Both the position numbers and the translations under genes were made by a program. DNA of 64,000 nt, from NCBI GenBank assembly GCA_001661245.1, contig KV454011.1, forward strand, positions 1,080,724 through 1,144,723. The letters run 5' to 3'. This DNA is from Pachysolen tannophilus NRRL Y-2460 (Eukaryota > Ascomycota > Pichiomycetes > Alaninales > Pachysolenaceae). Positions 51,181 through 61,032 of the stretch are shown piece after piece. A model generated the notes under the pieces. It made no database searches. It had not been told where the DNA came from and was given only the letters and a program-made list of their open reading frames with translations. How positions within the stretch are numbered: position 1 is the first letter of the stretch; each line of letters opens with the position of its first letter.

Positions 51181-54100
51181 CTACACAGTCATTAGTTCAA
51201 CCTGCTCACCACAACCGTTGTATAGACAGATCAAGTATAAGTTATAGCTTGCTTCAGCTTCTAAAAATCCTAGTTTTTTAGCCAACACTTTATTATAAAA
51301 TTCAGTGGCCAAGGAAAATAAACCCAACATGTGGAAAGCGCGTCCTAAGTTATAATCACATTCTTGTTCTTCAAAGTCACCTCCTTTTTTAGTTCTCAAT
51401 TCTTTATATCTCAACAAGTAGCTGAATCCTTGCAAAATTTGAAAATGTCTGTTTGTGGATAACCTTTGAATTGACCTATGGATGTGGCCAATACCTATGA
51501 GAAAACAGATCATTGGATCTTCGGTAAAACCATCGGCATAGAGTTTTGACATATAAGCAATCTGAGAAATGTAGCTCTTGTTGGAATGCAATAAAGCAGC
51601 ATATATATAGCTCAAATATGGATTTATATGTGTGGTGTCGATATCCTCATTAGTAATGGTAGCCATACCGGTAATTTTCTTACCATATTTCAATGAATCA
51701 AAAGCTTTAATTTGCCTCAAAAAATATTTCTGATGGGAACTATCAGAAAATGATTCATTTAACTCATTGTCACCTTTAAATACAGCAAGAAATAACTTCA
51801 AAGCTTGAGAAGAAAACTGGTGATTATTCAAGACTGCTCTCAAATATTGCAAGATTAATTGAGTATCTCCAACTTTCAAAGATAATGATAACCCAACAAT
51901 AGATAAGATTCTCTCTCTTCTCTTGTCTTGATAGAATATATTGACAGTATTGAAAGATTCATAAAGTTTTAAGGCAGCTGCTGGTCCTTCCAACTTAGAA
52001 ATCAATAAACAATATTGCATAAATAATTCGAACCATTGATCAAAGGTGACTCCTCTAAACACACCACTTACACCAAGAGAATATTTTCCATTGTTATGCT
52101 TATCCAACTCTATTTCTTCGCGTATTACTGACATTCTTGTAATTCTTTCATCAATATCTAAAAATGCATTTCTTCTTTCAGCAAGCAAAGCTCTGCATTT
52201 AGTTACTTTATCTGGAGCAAAAAAATTTCTAACTGATGCAAAAATCTCAATCAATTCAATGGCTAAATCCATCCAAATTTCTGTTGCATATCTATCGCCT
52301 TTTCTAACATCAGGTAGTAATTTTTCAGAACGGAAATATGTCTCTTTAACTCTTGAAGTCTGTGTCTGGTCTTTGATAAACCATTGTTCATCAGTTAATT
52401 TTTTCAATCTTCTTTGTTTTTTAATGGAAACTTTCCCAGGGGCAATGTCCTGAATTAAAGCAACATTTAAATCGTCCTGCTGTTGTTGTTCTTCATCAAC
52501 TTCCATTTGATCATTTTCTCGATGATTGAAATCCTTTGGCTTTTTAATTCTCTCACATAATTCTTCAAAATATTCTTTATCACCAAGAAAATAGTGAATT
52601 TCCAATAAAAGTGAAAGAGCTTTTGAATTACCTGAATCTTCCCTTAATAAACTTTCACATGCATCTTTGGCATGTTCCAAGTCGTTTAACAGGAAGTAAC
52701 AATTTGCCAATGACATCTTTAAATCATTATTGTTGTATGCTTCCACAAAAGATAATGGTGAAAGATATTTCAATGCTTCTGCATGTAAGCTATGCTCTTC
52801 TAAAGCTTTACCGACGTCAAAATATAAATCAGCACTCCCATGAACATCTTCTTCAAATAAATGACTGAAATGAATCTTTGCTTCTTCTATGTAATTTAAA
52901 TTCAATCTGAAAAATCCCAACTGTATTCTTATATCTATTGGCAAACCATATGCTTTTGATTTTTCCTTACTGGCCAACAGTTGAAATTTTGGATTTTTCA
53001 ACCTTCTGCCATCGAATTCAGAATCGTCATTTGTGTCAGACCACCACGTTTGATCTTCTCTATGTTGTATCCATCTGGCAACTTCTTTAACAACTTTAAT
53101 AGCAGATATCCAAGCAGTTTGTTTCCCATGTAGCTCTGCCAAGATATTTAATTCGGACCAATCAAATTTAACAGTGTTCAATCTTGCATCTGGGTTTTTC
53201 TTTAATAGTTCACGATATCTCTTATTTTGTTCTAATATTCTCGCATATAAATTTATAGCATCATTTATTCTATTTTGACTCACATAAACTAAAGCCAATT
53301 CTTTAACTATTGCCGAATTAGTTGGATTTATTTGTAATAATTTAGTAAAACTTTCCGAAGCTCTAACAAATTGATCTGTTTCTCTAAAAATTACACCTCT
53401 ATTAAAAATTGCTTTTAAATTTTTATTTTTACTTGATGATACAGCTTTGGAAAAACAGTGTAAAGCTTGCCTTGTATGTCCCAATTGTTGAGATAATTCA
53501 CCAACTTCATTCCAAAATTCAGAATCCCAAGGTTGTAATATTGCTGCCAAAAACCATATATTACAACATTTGGATAATCTTCCTTGCTGCTTATATATTT
53601 CACCCATTGTCTTGTAAGCGGAAAAATTCTTTGGATCCAATTCAACAACTTTTAAAAATGATTCCAATGCTTCTTGATAATCTCTCCTTACAAATGCTTC
53701 ATTTGCTGTACTTAATAACATTCTAACCTCGGGATCAACTTGCTGAGATTTTGCCTTTAACGAAGCTAATCCTCCTTTCCTTTTCTTGGTTTTCATATTG
53801 GTAGCCTCTCTCAAGATATTTTTAAATTCAAATTCATCATTCATCAAGTTTTCATCTTCATTAACATCGTAATCATCATCATCAGAAGAAAACCCAAAAT
53901 CAATACTGGGCGGTTCATCATCTACCCCCATTTCCTCATCTCCAGATTCATCATCATCATCATCATCATCATCATCTTCATTTTGATCATCATCATCATC
54001 AACCTCTCCAGAATCCTGATCATCATCCGAAAAATAAAGAGATTCTAGATTTTCATCCTCATCGTTCTTATCGTCATTTATTAATTTCTTCAACTCATCA

Positions 54101-54216
54101 ATATTCTCTAACAATTCTTCTCCTTCAACACTCTTATCAAGTTTTTCATTTGCATTTTCATTCTGAAGCTCTACCAAATAGTCATCAGACTCAGAGCTCT
54201 CACGCGACTGCAGCAT
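51181..54216 (-). CDS. TFC4: Tfc4, TPR subunit of RNA polymerase III factor TFIIIC
   Basis: A 1011-residue subunit (S. cerevisiae Tfc4/tau131 has 1025) that bridges TFIIIC to TFIIIB during tRNA gene transcription. The first 130 residues are highly acidic with a long Asp run. TPR units start near residue 164 (EAFVRRDYQEALESFLKVV) and continue through about 390, with more between about 470 and 560 and at the C-terminus (about 945-1005, including NLGRAFHMLGLFSLATEFYNK). It is divergent from UFD1 across 275 bases, the same pair as YGR047C/YGR048W in S. cerevisiae. A tRNA gene lies 1.5 kb away, but this has no functional meaning. Confidence 0.94.
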   Translation of the reverse strand: MLQSRESSESDDYLVELQNENANEKLDKSVEGEELLENIDELKKLINDDKNDEDENLESLYFSDDDQDSGEVDDDDDQNEDDDDDDDDDESGDEEMGVDDEPPSIDFGFSSDDDDYDVNEDENLMNDEFEFKNILREATNMKTKKRKGGLASLKAKSQQVDPEVRMLLSTANEAFVRRDYQEALESFLKVVELDPKNFSAYKTMGEIYKQQGRLSKCCNIWFLAAILQPWDSEFWNEVGELSQQLGHTRQALHCFSKAVSSSKNKNLKAIFNRGVIFRETDQFVRASESFTKLLQINPTNSAIVKELALVYVSQNRINDAINLYARILEQNKRYRELLKKNPDARLNTVKFDWSELNILAELHGKQTAWISAIKVVKEVARWIQHREDQTWWSDTNDDSEFDGRRLKNPKFQLLASKEKSKAYGLPIDIRIQLGFFRLNLNYIEEAKIHFSHLFEEDVHGSADLYFDVGKALEEHSLHAEALKYLSPLSFVEAYNNNDLKMSLANCYFLLNDLEHAKDACESLLREDSGNSKALSLLLEIHYFLGDKEYFEELCERIKKPKDFNHRENDQMEVDEEQQQQDDLNVALIQDIAPGKVSIKKQRRLKKLTDEQWFIKDQTQTSRVKETYFRSEKLLPDVRKGDRYATEIWMDLAIELIEIFASVRNFFAPDKVTKCRALLAERRNAFLDIDERITRMSVIREEIELDKHNNGKYSLGVSGVFRGVTFDQWFELFMQYCLLISKLEGPAAALKLYESFNTVNIFYQDKRRERILSIVGLSLSLKVGDTQLILQYLRAVLNNHQFSSQALKLFLAVFKGDNELNESFSDSSHQKYFLRQIKAFDSLKYGKKITGMATITNEDIDTTHINPYLSYIYAALLHSNKSYISQIAYMSKLYADGFTEDPMICFLIGIGHIHRSIQRLSTNRHFQILQGFSYLLRYKELRTKKGGDFEEQECDYNLGRAFHMLGLFSLATEFYNKVLAKKLGFLEAEASYNLYLICLYNGCGEQVELMTV

Positions 54217-54491
54217 CCCCCCATAAATCTATCAAGTTCAAATTCAATAGATATCTATCAATACGATAATCAATTCTAATCTATCACTTTTAGTTTGCCC
54301 TTTGTTTTTAATCTTTTTTCAATTATTATTAACAAAAATTTGTTTCTTGAAAACTACTTTGTTTTCTTTCTTTCTTTTTTACTTTTTTGTATGTGGCGAT
54401 TGAAATTGATTGAAGTTTGTTGGGAAAGAAACCAATTATTTGAAACAATTTGATAAGGGGGAAGTAAAGTAGATATTAAAGAGAGAAGAAA

Positions 54492-55611
54492 ATGGTAAGT
54501 TTGAAAATTGGTATTTAGAAATTAGGGTTTTCTTTGATTGATACTAACGGCGTTTCTGTGGGAATAGTTTTCTGGGTTTGCTTCTCAATTTGCACAATTC
54601 AATATACCTTCAAACTATGAGGCATGGTTTAGATGCTATCCAATTGCTATGATGTCTGATTTGATAAGAAAAGAGGATGCTAATTTTGGTGGGAAGATTT
54701 TTTTACCTCCATCATCTTTGAATCAATTGACTCAGTTAAATATAAGGTATCCGATGTTATTTGAATTAGAGAATGAAGCTTTAGGTATTAAGACTCATAG
54801 TGGTGTTTTAGAGTTTGTTGCTGAAGAAGGAAGAGCTTATTTACCACAATGGATGATGGAAACATTACAAGTTCAACCTGGATCGTTAATCAAGGTGGCC
54901 AATGCTGATTTGCCCTCTGGATCATTTGTTAGAATTCAACCTCAATCTGAAGAATTTTTAGATATTTCTGATCCTAAAGCTGTATTAGAAAATTGTTTAA
55001 GAAAATTTTCTACTTTAACAGTTGATGATATTATTCAAATATCTTATAATGAGAAATTATATCATATTAAAGTTTTGGAAGTTAAACCAGAATCTGTTAC
55101 ACATAGTATATGTGTTGTTGAAACTGATTTAGAAACTGATTTTGCTCCACCTCCAGGGTATGAAGAAAAAATGGAAAAATTACAAAAAGAAAATAAGGAA
55201 AGGCTGGCTGCTTTACAAAAAAACCCCAATTCTAATCTGGATATAGCTAACAGGCACGTAGTGACTGAGCTTGGTAGTATTGGTAGTCAAATTAATTATG
55301 ATCAATTATTAGAAAAGGGTAAAAAGGGCAATGAAAAATGGGAAGGTAAAGGTTTTAAATTATCTGGGAAGGGTAAATCCACAGAAAAAATTGAATCTAA
55401 AAATAATAATGCCAATTTTGATAATGTCAAGACTTTGAAATTAGATGGACCTCCAGTTCCACTTAATTTAGAACCTAACGTATTATTTTTCGGATTCCCA
55501 TATATCCCACCTGCACTTGAAGAAAATGAAAAAGATAAACAAGATAGTAAAACTAATGCTTTCCAAGGTGAGGGCCAATCCTTAAGAGTAAACAGAAAAA
55601 GAAAAAAATAG
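54492..55611 (+). CDS. UFD1: Ufd1, Cdc48 cofactor, intron directly after ATG
   Basis: Exon 1 is only the ATG (54492-54494). The intron is 54495-54567 (73 bases, GTAAGT donor, TACTAAC at 54542-54548, TAG). Exon 2 is 54568-55611; product 348 residues (S. cerevisiae 361). Splicing restores the universal Ufd1 start MFSGF and FRCYPIAMM; reading from the ATG at 54649 would lose this. The UT3 double-psi barrel (about 12-195) has NFGGKIFLPP, YLPQWMMETL, FLDISDPKAVLEN and ETDFAPPPGY. The Npl4- and Cdc48-binding C-terminal region has LKLDGPPVPL and LFFGFPYIPP. It acts with Npl4 and Cdc48 in unfolding ubiquitinated proteins, including ER-associated degradation. Confidence 0.96.
54495..54567 (+). other. 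Intron of UFD1
   Basis: GTAAGT donor, perfect TACTAAC branch 19 bases before the TAG acceptor. It begins right after the start codon. Confidence 0.95.
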
Positions 55612-55759
55612 ATTTATATTTATATTTTTTTATTCAAGTCAAGGTTAAGTATATGTATGTAGTATATAAATAATAATAGTAAGCTCTAATAAGCTCTTCT
55701 AGTGAGCCCGCATCAAGCGGCGTAAAGAAAGTAATAAAAAATAAAAAAAAAATTAAAAT

Positions 55760-55851
55760 AGCCCGACGCGGGGGTCGAACCCGCAACCTTTTGATATCCA
55801 ATTTTAGAATTTCTTAAGAGTCAAACGCTCTACCGATTGAGCTAGCCAGGC
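55760..55851 (-). tRNA. tRNA-Lys(CTT) with 19-base intron
   Basis: On the minus strand a full cloverleaf is seen: acceptor GCCTGGC paired with GTCGGGC, D-arm AGCTCAATCGGTAGAGC, anticodon stem TTTGA/TCAAA with loop CTCTTAA giving anticodon CTT, and T-arm GCGGGTTCGAACCCCGC. An intron (55796-55814) follows position 37; the mature length is 73 with discriminator T, as in S. cerevisiae tRNA-Lys(CTT). A run of ten T follows the 3' end, a normal Pol III terminator. The S. cerevisiae CTT gene lacks an intron as far as I know. Confidence 0.95.
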
Positions 55852-56490
55852 AAATCTTATGGACCCTTTTAGCTTTGTAGTTCAATTGTTCAATTGCCAC
55901 TAGGCACAGCACAGACACACATTCCAAGGCACACAGAGAGAGTCTGTCGGCTGCTGCCCCCCATCACACGTTTCTTCCGCCTTTTTCAACGGACAAAAAC
56001 AAAAAACAAAGAAAAAAATTTCTTTTCTACCGCGATCATCGGGCTTATCAGAAGTGCCGGCAGATGGCGGAATTCAAACCGAGGAGTTGTGTTGTATCTG
56101 CTGCGTGTGTAATGGCTCGGAGCTAACGCAAGATTTTCAACTCATCGATTCCGAAGAATATTCTTTTTTGTCTAGTAAATGATATATACTAAACAAGTAC
56201 TAAACTGAGTGCCGTTATTATTATTATAATTATTAGTAAACCGTAGTTAGTATTATTATTATTATTATTATTATTATCTTTGAAGGCTGATTATTGTGAA
56301 AACATCCTTTCCTTTTATAACTCCTTTTTTATTTAATATTATTATATATTTAAATTAATCATTTATTAATTTTTTTTTAATTTGCTTTAATATTCACATA
56401 TACATAATTGCATAGTTGCGTACTTTAAAGTACTTTACTTACTTATATATAAATAAGATAAGTAATTAAATTAGATACGGTGGTTATAAG
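55852..56490. other. Upstream region of tRNA-Lys and ENT5
   Basis: The first 300 bases (about 55890-56150) are clearly less AT-rich than the surroundings and contain GCCGGCAGATGGCGG (56058-56072) and a CGGTTTGAATTCCG-like word on the minus strand that faintly resembles a B box. The rest is AT-rich with an ATT trinucleotide array (56249-56277). No RNA gene could be folded with confidence. Confidence 0.4.
56249..56277. repeat. ATT trinucleotide microsatellite
   Basis: About nine ATT/TTA units, simple sequence upstream of ENT5. Confidence 0.8.
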
Positions 56491-58206
56491 ATGAGTTCTA
56501 TAAAAGATAAACTCAATAATTTGACAATGTATGATATAAGACAAGTTTCAAGAAAAGTTCAGAACTTTGTATCTAGTTATTCTGAGTTGGAGAATTTGAT
56601 AAGAGAAGCAACAAATACAGATGGATGGGGTCCTACTTCAAGTCAGGAGATGAAGATTTGTTCTTCGATATTAGCTTCAGTGGGACAAAATACAAGTTCG
56701 GATGAATATAATTATAATGATATTGATTTGAGTCATACTTATGATGAAACTGAAAGTTATTATAATACATTTGATTATGGTAATAATACCGGTAATGTTC
56801 CAGGTAAAGCTATTTTATTTTTTTTTAAAAGAATTGTTGAATATTCAGGTAGTAAAAATATGAATATAATAGGGTTAGTTGGGTTAAATGGTAAGACTAC
56901 AGCAAGTGAGCTGGTATATAATAATTTCAAGAAAAGATATTTAAATTCAGGACAAGAATATAGAATTATATTGAAAAGTCTTCAATTATTGGAATATCTT
57001 TTACTTCATTGTTTTACTCCAAATAATTCATTTGATATAAAACATGAAATAAAACATTATGAATCTGTTTTAAAATATTTGAAAAATAGTTATCAATGTA
57101 CAAATTCTGCTGATCATAAAAATACTCTTCATACCAAATTAATAAAGGAAAAATCTGAAGCTGTCCTTTCCCTAATAGATGATTCAAACTCTGAATTACT
57201 TGCAGAGAAAAGAATAAAACTTTCAAGCGTTGCCAATAAGATAGCATTAGAATCAAATACATCTCTAGCGTTGGAAGTTGGGAATAGAAATAGGAATAAT
57301 AGATCATCATCAACTTCTATTGGTGTTTCGACAAGACCAAGAAGAGAATCTTCATTTTCTTCCTATATAACTCCTGCTGTAGATACAGTAAAAGGTTATA
57401 TCACACCAAAATATAAAGAAAGTAGCGATGGTAATGGTGCTATTCATATTGAAGGTGATGAAGGAGAGCTTAATTATACAAACGGTGACTATAACGATTT
57501 TGATGTTAACAATATTCAATATGAATCTGTTGGTAACAAGAACTATGATGCTAATATTTATCATAAATACAGAGAAAATAATGATTTTATGGACAGTAAT
57601 GACGGAAACGATGAAGAACAAGATGATGATGATGATGATGATGATTTTGGGGAATTGGTTGGTGCAGGAGTTGCTGGTGAGATACCCAGCTCTCTGTCGT
57701 CATTTAGGAATAAGAACAGTACTAACAGCAACAGTAACGGCAACCTGTTAGATTTGTTGTTAATGGATTCTGCTATTCCAACTCCTCGTAGCATCAGTAG
57801 TGGTAATGGCAATGGAAATGTGAATGGAAATGGAAATCTCAAGGTAGACAGTTTTACGCCTCATATGAACACACCATTAAAAGCATATAACAATAACGTA
57901 TTATCGCCATTAACACCAAGATCACCAAACCTGATGGGAGTTGGTCAATTCCCAGTCAGTTCTGGCTCTATTGATTACAAATTACACTCAACTCCAGATA
58001 ATAAAATCTTGGCAGATTTCAGTGCTCCTAAAACTACTCCTGTCAATTACTCGAATATTGGTGTTACTTCAATTTCTGTATCCTCTTCCAATCAACAACA
58101 ACAACAACAACAACTGCAAGAGAAACAACTGCAAACAGCTACCAAAAAAAGTTCATTTTCGTTTTCTGATTTATTAGACGAAGGAAAGAAAATGGCAGGT
58201 AATTGA
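56491..58206 (+). CDS. ENT5: Ent5-type epsin-related clathrin adaptor
   Basis: A 571-residue ENTH/ANTH adaptor for clathrin traffic between Golgi and endosomes. The N-terminus (KLNNLTMYDIRQVSRKVQN, then REATNTDGWGPT) matches Ent5 better than Ent3. The ENTH fold then continues after an unusually long insertion (about residues 65-100, Asp/Tyr/Asn-rich) and includes YRIILKSLQLLEYLLLHCF. The C-terminal half is Asn/Ser-rich with an Asp run (about 374-384), a leucine-rich clathrin-box-like NLLDLLLMD (about 418-426), several TP/SP sites, a Gln run and an FSFSDLLDEG end. It is convergent with GIR2, the same pair as YDR153C/YDR152W in S. cerevisiae, which supports the Ent5 call. Confidence 0.82.
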   Translation: MSSIKDKLNNLTMYDIRQVSRKVQNFVSSYSELENLIREATNTDGWGPTSSQEMKICSSILASVGQNTSSDEYNYNDIDLSHTYDETESYYNTFDYGNNTGNVPGKAILFFFKRIVEYSGSKNMNIIGLVGLNGKTTASELVYNNFKKRYLNSGQEYRIILKSLQLLEYLLLHCFTPNNSFDIKHEIKHYESVLKYLKNSYQCTNSADHKNTLHTKLIKEKSEAVLSLIDDSNSELLAEKRIKLSSVANKIALESNTSLALEVGNRNRNNRSSSTSIGVSTRPRRESSFSSYITPAVDTVKGYITPKYKESSDGNGAIHIEGDEGELNYTNGDYNDFDVNNIQYESVGNKNYDANIYHKYRENNDFMDSNDGNDEEQDDDDDDDDFGELVGAGVAGEIPSSLSSFRNKNSTNSNSNGNLLDLLLMDSAIPTPRSISSGNGNGNVNGNGNLKVDSFTPHMNTPLKAYNNNVLSPLTPRSPNLMGVGQFPVSSGSIDYKLHSTPDNKILADFSAPKTTPVNYSNIGVTSISVSSSNQQQQQQQLQEKQLQTATKKSSFSFSDLLDEGKKMAGN

Positions 58207-58361
58207 AAATAGCAAATACAGAATCATATTAATTAATATATATATGTATATATATATATATAACATAGTGCCTTTATATGAATTTTATTTTTATTCTTTT
58301 TACCTTTGATAAAAAAGCTCAAATATTATATTTTTATTCCTTTTATTTATATCAGATGCAT

Positions 58362-59165
58362 TCAAATTTCTAGTTTCTCTACACCTTTCTCTAAACTAGG
58401 GACATCGCCTGAGTTAACATCTTCATCCACACCTTTAGCCAAACCTTTTTCAAATATCTCTTTACCAGTCATCTTTCCCTGGTGGATTTCATTGAATCTA
58501 TTCAGTAATTTCTCATCTATTTTCATTTCCTTTCTAAATTTCTCCCTCCAAGCCTTAAAACTCTCAGGAGTAACTTTTGTACCTATAAATTTCTTTTGTG
58601 CTTCTAACTCTTTCTTGTATATCATTTCATCATATTCTTTTTGAGCCTTGTTCAATTTATCTTGGAAAAGTATTTCTGCTTCATCTTTTAAAGAAGATGT
58701 TAAGGCAAATATACTAGGCATTCCCACATTTTGCAGAGCTTCCTCTATCACTTTATTCAACAACAATTGTGTATCGTCATCATCAAAAAATATGGTTTCC
58801 GATAAATTTATCAGACTTCTATGCCCATTTTCTTCATCTTCATAATCGTCATCATCATCATCATCGTCATCATCATTGTAATAATCATTCTCATCAGCCT
58901 CATCATCCGTATCCTCATCGAAACCATCTTCTCCATTCAAACCAAGTAAATGTGACTTCCCTCCCACTAGCACATCGAGATCTGGCATCACTTCAGGATA
59001 ATTATCAGGGTACTTCACATGAAGTAGCACACTATGTTTCTTCTCCGATTCTGTATCTAACAATATACGAATAGTAAACTCTTTATCGTTTATTTTTTTC
59101 AACTCATCAGGATAAATCGACTCTAAAATCTCCAACTCCTGTTTCTGCTCCTCAGCTGGATCCAT
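58362..59165 (-). CDS. GIR2: Gir2, RWD-domain partner of Gcn1 and Rbg2
   Basis: A 267-residue protein (S. cerevisiae Gir2 has 265). It has an N-terminal RWD domain (about 5-140) with EQKQELEILESIYPDEL and the YPDNYPEVMPDL motif, interrupted by a long Asp/Glu/Tyr run (about 84-110), also known to be acidic in Gir2. A DFRP-like helical C-terminus has GTKVTPESFKAWREKFRKEM and MTGKEIFEKG. It binds Gcn1 and the GTPase Rbg2 at ribosomes. It is convergent with ENT5 and divergent from ACL4 across about 250 bases. Confidence 0.94.
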   Translation of the reverse strand: MDPAEEQKQELEILESIYPDELKKINDKEFTIRILLDTESEKKHSVLLHVKYPDNYPEVMPDLDVLVGGKSHLLGLNGEDGFDEDTDDEADENDYYNDDDDDDDDDDYEDEENGHRSLINLSETIFFDDDDTQLLLNKVIEEALQNVGMPSIFALTSSLKDEAEILFQDKLNKAQKEYDEMIYKKELEAQKKFIGTKVTPESFKAWREKFRKEMKIDEKLLNRFNEIHQGKMTGKEIFEKGLAKGVDEDVNSGDVPSLEKGVEKLEI

Positions 59166-59296
59166 GATAGCTTAATATATTTGATCAATATTCCTTTCTT
59201 TTGATTCTTATTCTTGTTATTATTATAATTATAATTATAATTATCAACACTTTTCTTTCTTCCAGATATAATACGAAGAATCAAAAAATGTCTAAA

Positions 59297-59327
<31 letters not shown>

Positions 59328-59414
59328 GCAATTTTTCAGATGAGCTGAACATTTCAATCTTTAAATATTTTAACTAATAATAATCATAAATTAGAATACG
59401 AAAAACTTGAGAAA

Positions 59415-60554
59415 ATGACCTCAGCTTCCGAATTGGAAACGCTTCTATTGACATCAAGAGCTTTACTTTCTTCTCATCAGCCGGAACTTGCGTTGGCAAC
59501 ACTCAAGCCTCATCTGGATTCTTATTCTTTGAGTGTTCCATTTTTACAGCAATATGGTGAAACACTTTTAGAGAACTCGGAGTTGGAAGAAGCTTATGAT
59601 GTGTTGGCACAGGCATGTGAATATGATCCACAAGCTGCCGTAGGTGTTGAGAAATTTTTGTACCTTGGTCAAATCATTGGTGGTAGAGATGGGTTGAATT
59701 TTTTGAATGTTGGTTTAAACAAGTTGTTATTAGATTTAGAAACAAATAGTGTTAATGATGCTTTAGCGGAGAAGAAATCTTTGATCAAGAAATTGAACCA
59801 AGGGATTTTCGCTGAGATTGAGATATGGATGACTGATTTGTGTATGGAAGAAGAGGCTGAACAACAATGTAATGATTTGATTAACAAGTCATTAGAGTTC
59901 GATAATGAAAATCCAGAAGCATGGTCCACTTTAGCAAGTATTAGGATATCACAACAAAGAAACGATGATGCTATTACAGCTGTAAATAGTGCTTGGGAAT
60001 TATTTTTACAGAAGAAAACTCTGTTGGAAAGTGCTTCTAATAATCTGACTGGAGGAGAAGAAGAAGAAGAAGCAAGTGCAGAATATTTTGAATTAATACA
60101 ACTGTTATTAACCCTTGCAAAATATGCTATTGAGTTGGAAATGTTTGAAATTTCACTTCAGATAGTGGCGAATGTTCAGGATATTAATGAGAAATGTTTG
60201 GAGAGTTATTATTTGGAAGGATTTGTCAATTACTTGATTGCCAAGAGAATTCAAAATAATATACAATCAGATAGTGATGTTAAGATTGGAGAAATATATA
60301 TGGATTTACCGCCATTGGATTTGAATAGGGAAAATGATGAAGAATCGAAAACTTACATTGATGATGCTCGTTTAGCGCTAAGTAGTGGGTATAAATTATT
60401 ACAAATTGATAGTGATGAAGAAGAAATTGATCCAGAAATTAAAGAAATGATACAGGTGTTATTAAAAGAAGTTGGTGGTTTTACTAGAAAGACAAGAAAT
60501 GAAAACAATGTCAATGAAGAGAATTGGGAAGAAGAAATTGAAATGGATGATTAA
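59415..60554 (+). CDS. ACL4: Acl4, assembly chaperone of ribosomal protein L4
   Basis: A 379-residue TPR protein (S. cerevisiae Acl4/YDR161W has 387) that captures nascent Rpl4. TPR-like helical pairs occur at about 10-75 (LALATLKPHLDSYS, LLENSELEEAYDVLAQA), 150-185 (AEQQCNDLINKSLEFDNENPEAWSTLA, given as position only beyond the first residues) and 225-270 (LIQLLLTLAKYAIEL, LESYYLEGF). The tail is strongly acidic and ends EEIEMDD. Together with NBP2 and CWC15 it reproduces the S. cerevisiae order YDR161W-YDR162C-YDR163W, with the same orientations. Confidence 0.92.
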   Translation: MTSASELETLLLTSRALLSSHQPELALATLKPHLDSYSLSVPFLQQYGETLLENSELEEAYDVLAQACEYDPQAAVGVEKFLYLGQIIGGRDGLNFLNVGLNKLLLDLETNSVNDALAEKKSLIKKLNQGIFAEIEIWMTDLCMEEEAEQQCNDLINKSLEFDNENPEAWSTLASIRISQQRNDDAITAVNSAWELFLQKKTLLESASNNLTGGEEEEEASAEYFELIQLLLTLAKYAIELEMFEISLQIVANVQDINEKCLESYYLEGFVNYLIAKRIQNNIQSDSDVKIGEIYMDLPPLDLNRENDEESKTYIDDARLALSSGYKLLQIDSDEEEIDPEIKEMIQVLLKEVGGFTRKTRNENNVNEENWEEEIEMDD

Positions 60555-61032
60555 ACAAAATGTTATGTAAATGAATCATTTTTATTTATATATATATAAA
60601 GCAAAAACGAATGTAAACTTTTAAATTTAGAAATAAAGGAAAAATAATTGAATTGAAATTTTCTTTTTTTTTTTTTTTCTTTTGATGATATGTTCCTTTT
60701 CCATGATGAGTTGAACCAAAGCACCCTATAGCAAAAATTAAATAACATGATTAAAAAAAAAAAAAAAGAAAAACCACCATAGTTAGGAATAAAAATAGAA
60801 ACACTGTTTCAATTCTCTGTTGATGAGGAACTTTCTGACAAACCACCTGCAAACAACAACAACAACAACAAAATGAAAATGAAAATGAAAATAAATGAGA
60901 ACAGAAATAAACAAAACTGAATCTAAAAACCAAATATTTGTAACTACAAAGCAACAACAAGTAAAACTTTATAAAAAATAAGTATGTATAGTACAAAATC
61001 TAAAGATATGAATAATAAAGAGAAACTTTCTA
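60555..61032. other. Convergent intergenic region, ACL4/NBP2
   Basis: About 480 bases. Most is 3'-end sequence, but the minus strand shows two splice-acceptor-like sites (pyrimidine tract plus TTTGCAG ending at 60848, and GCTATAG ending at 60725) each followed by a short open segment, with a CTAAC branch-like word between. No donor or start codon makes a gene. Confidence 0.35.

Noticed and set aside
54390-54402. TGTGGCGAT word upstream of UFD1 as a possible Rpn4 proteasome element
   Set aside because: It does not match GGTGGCAAA well enough to claim.
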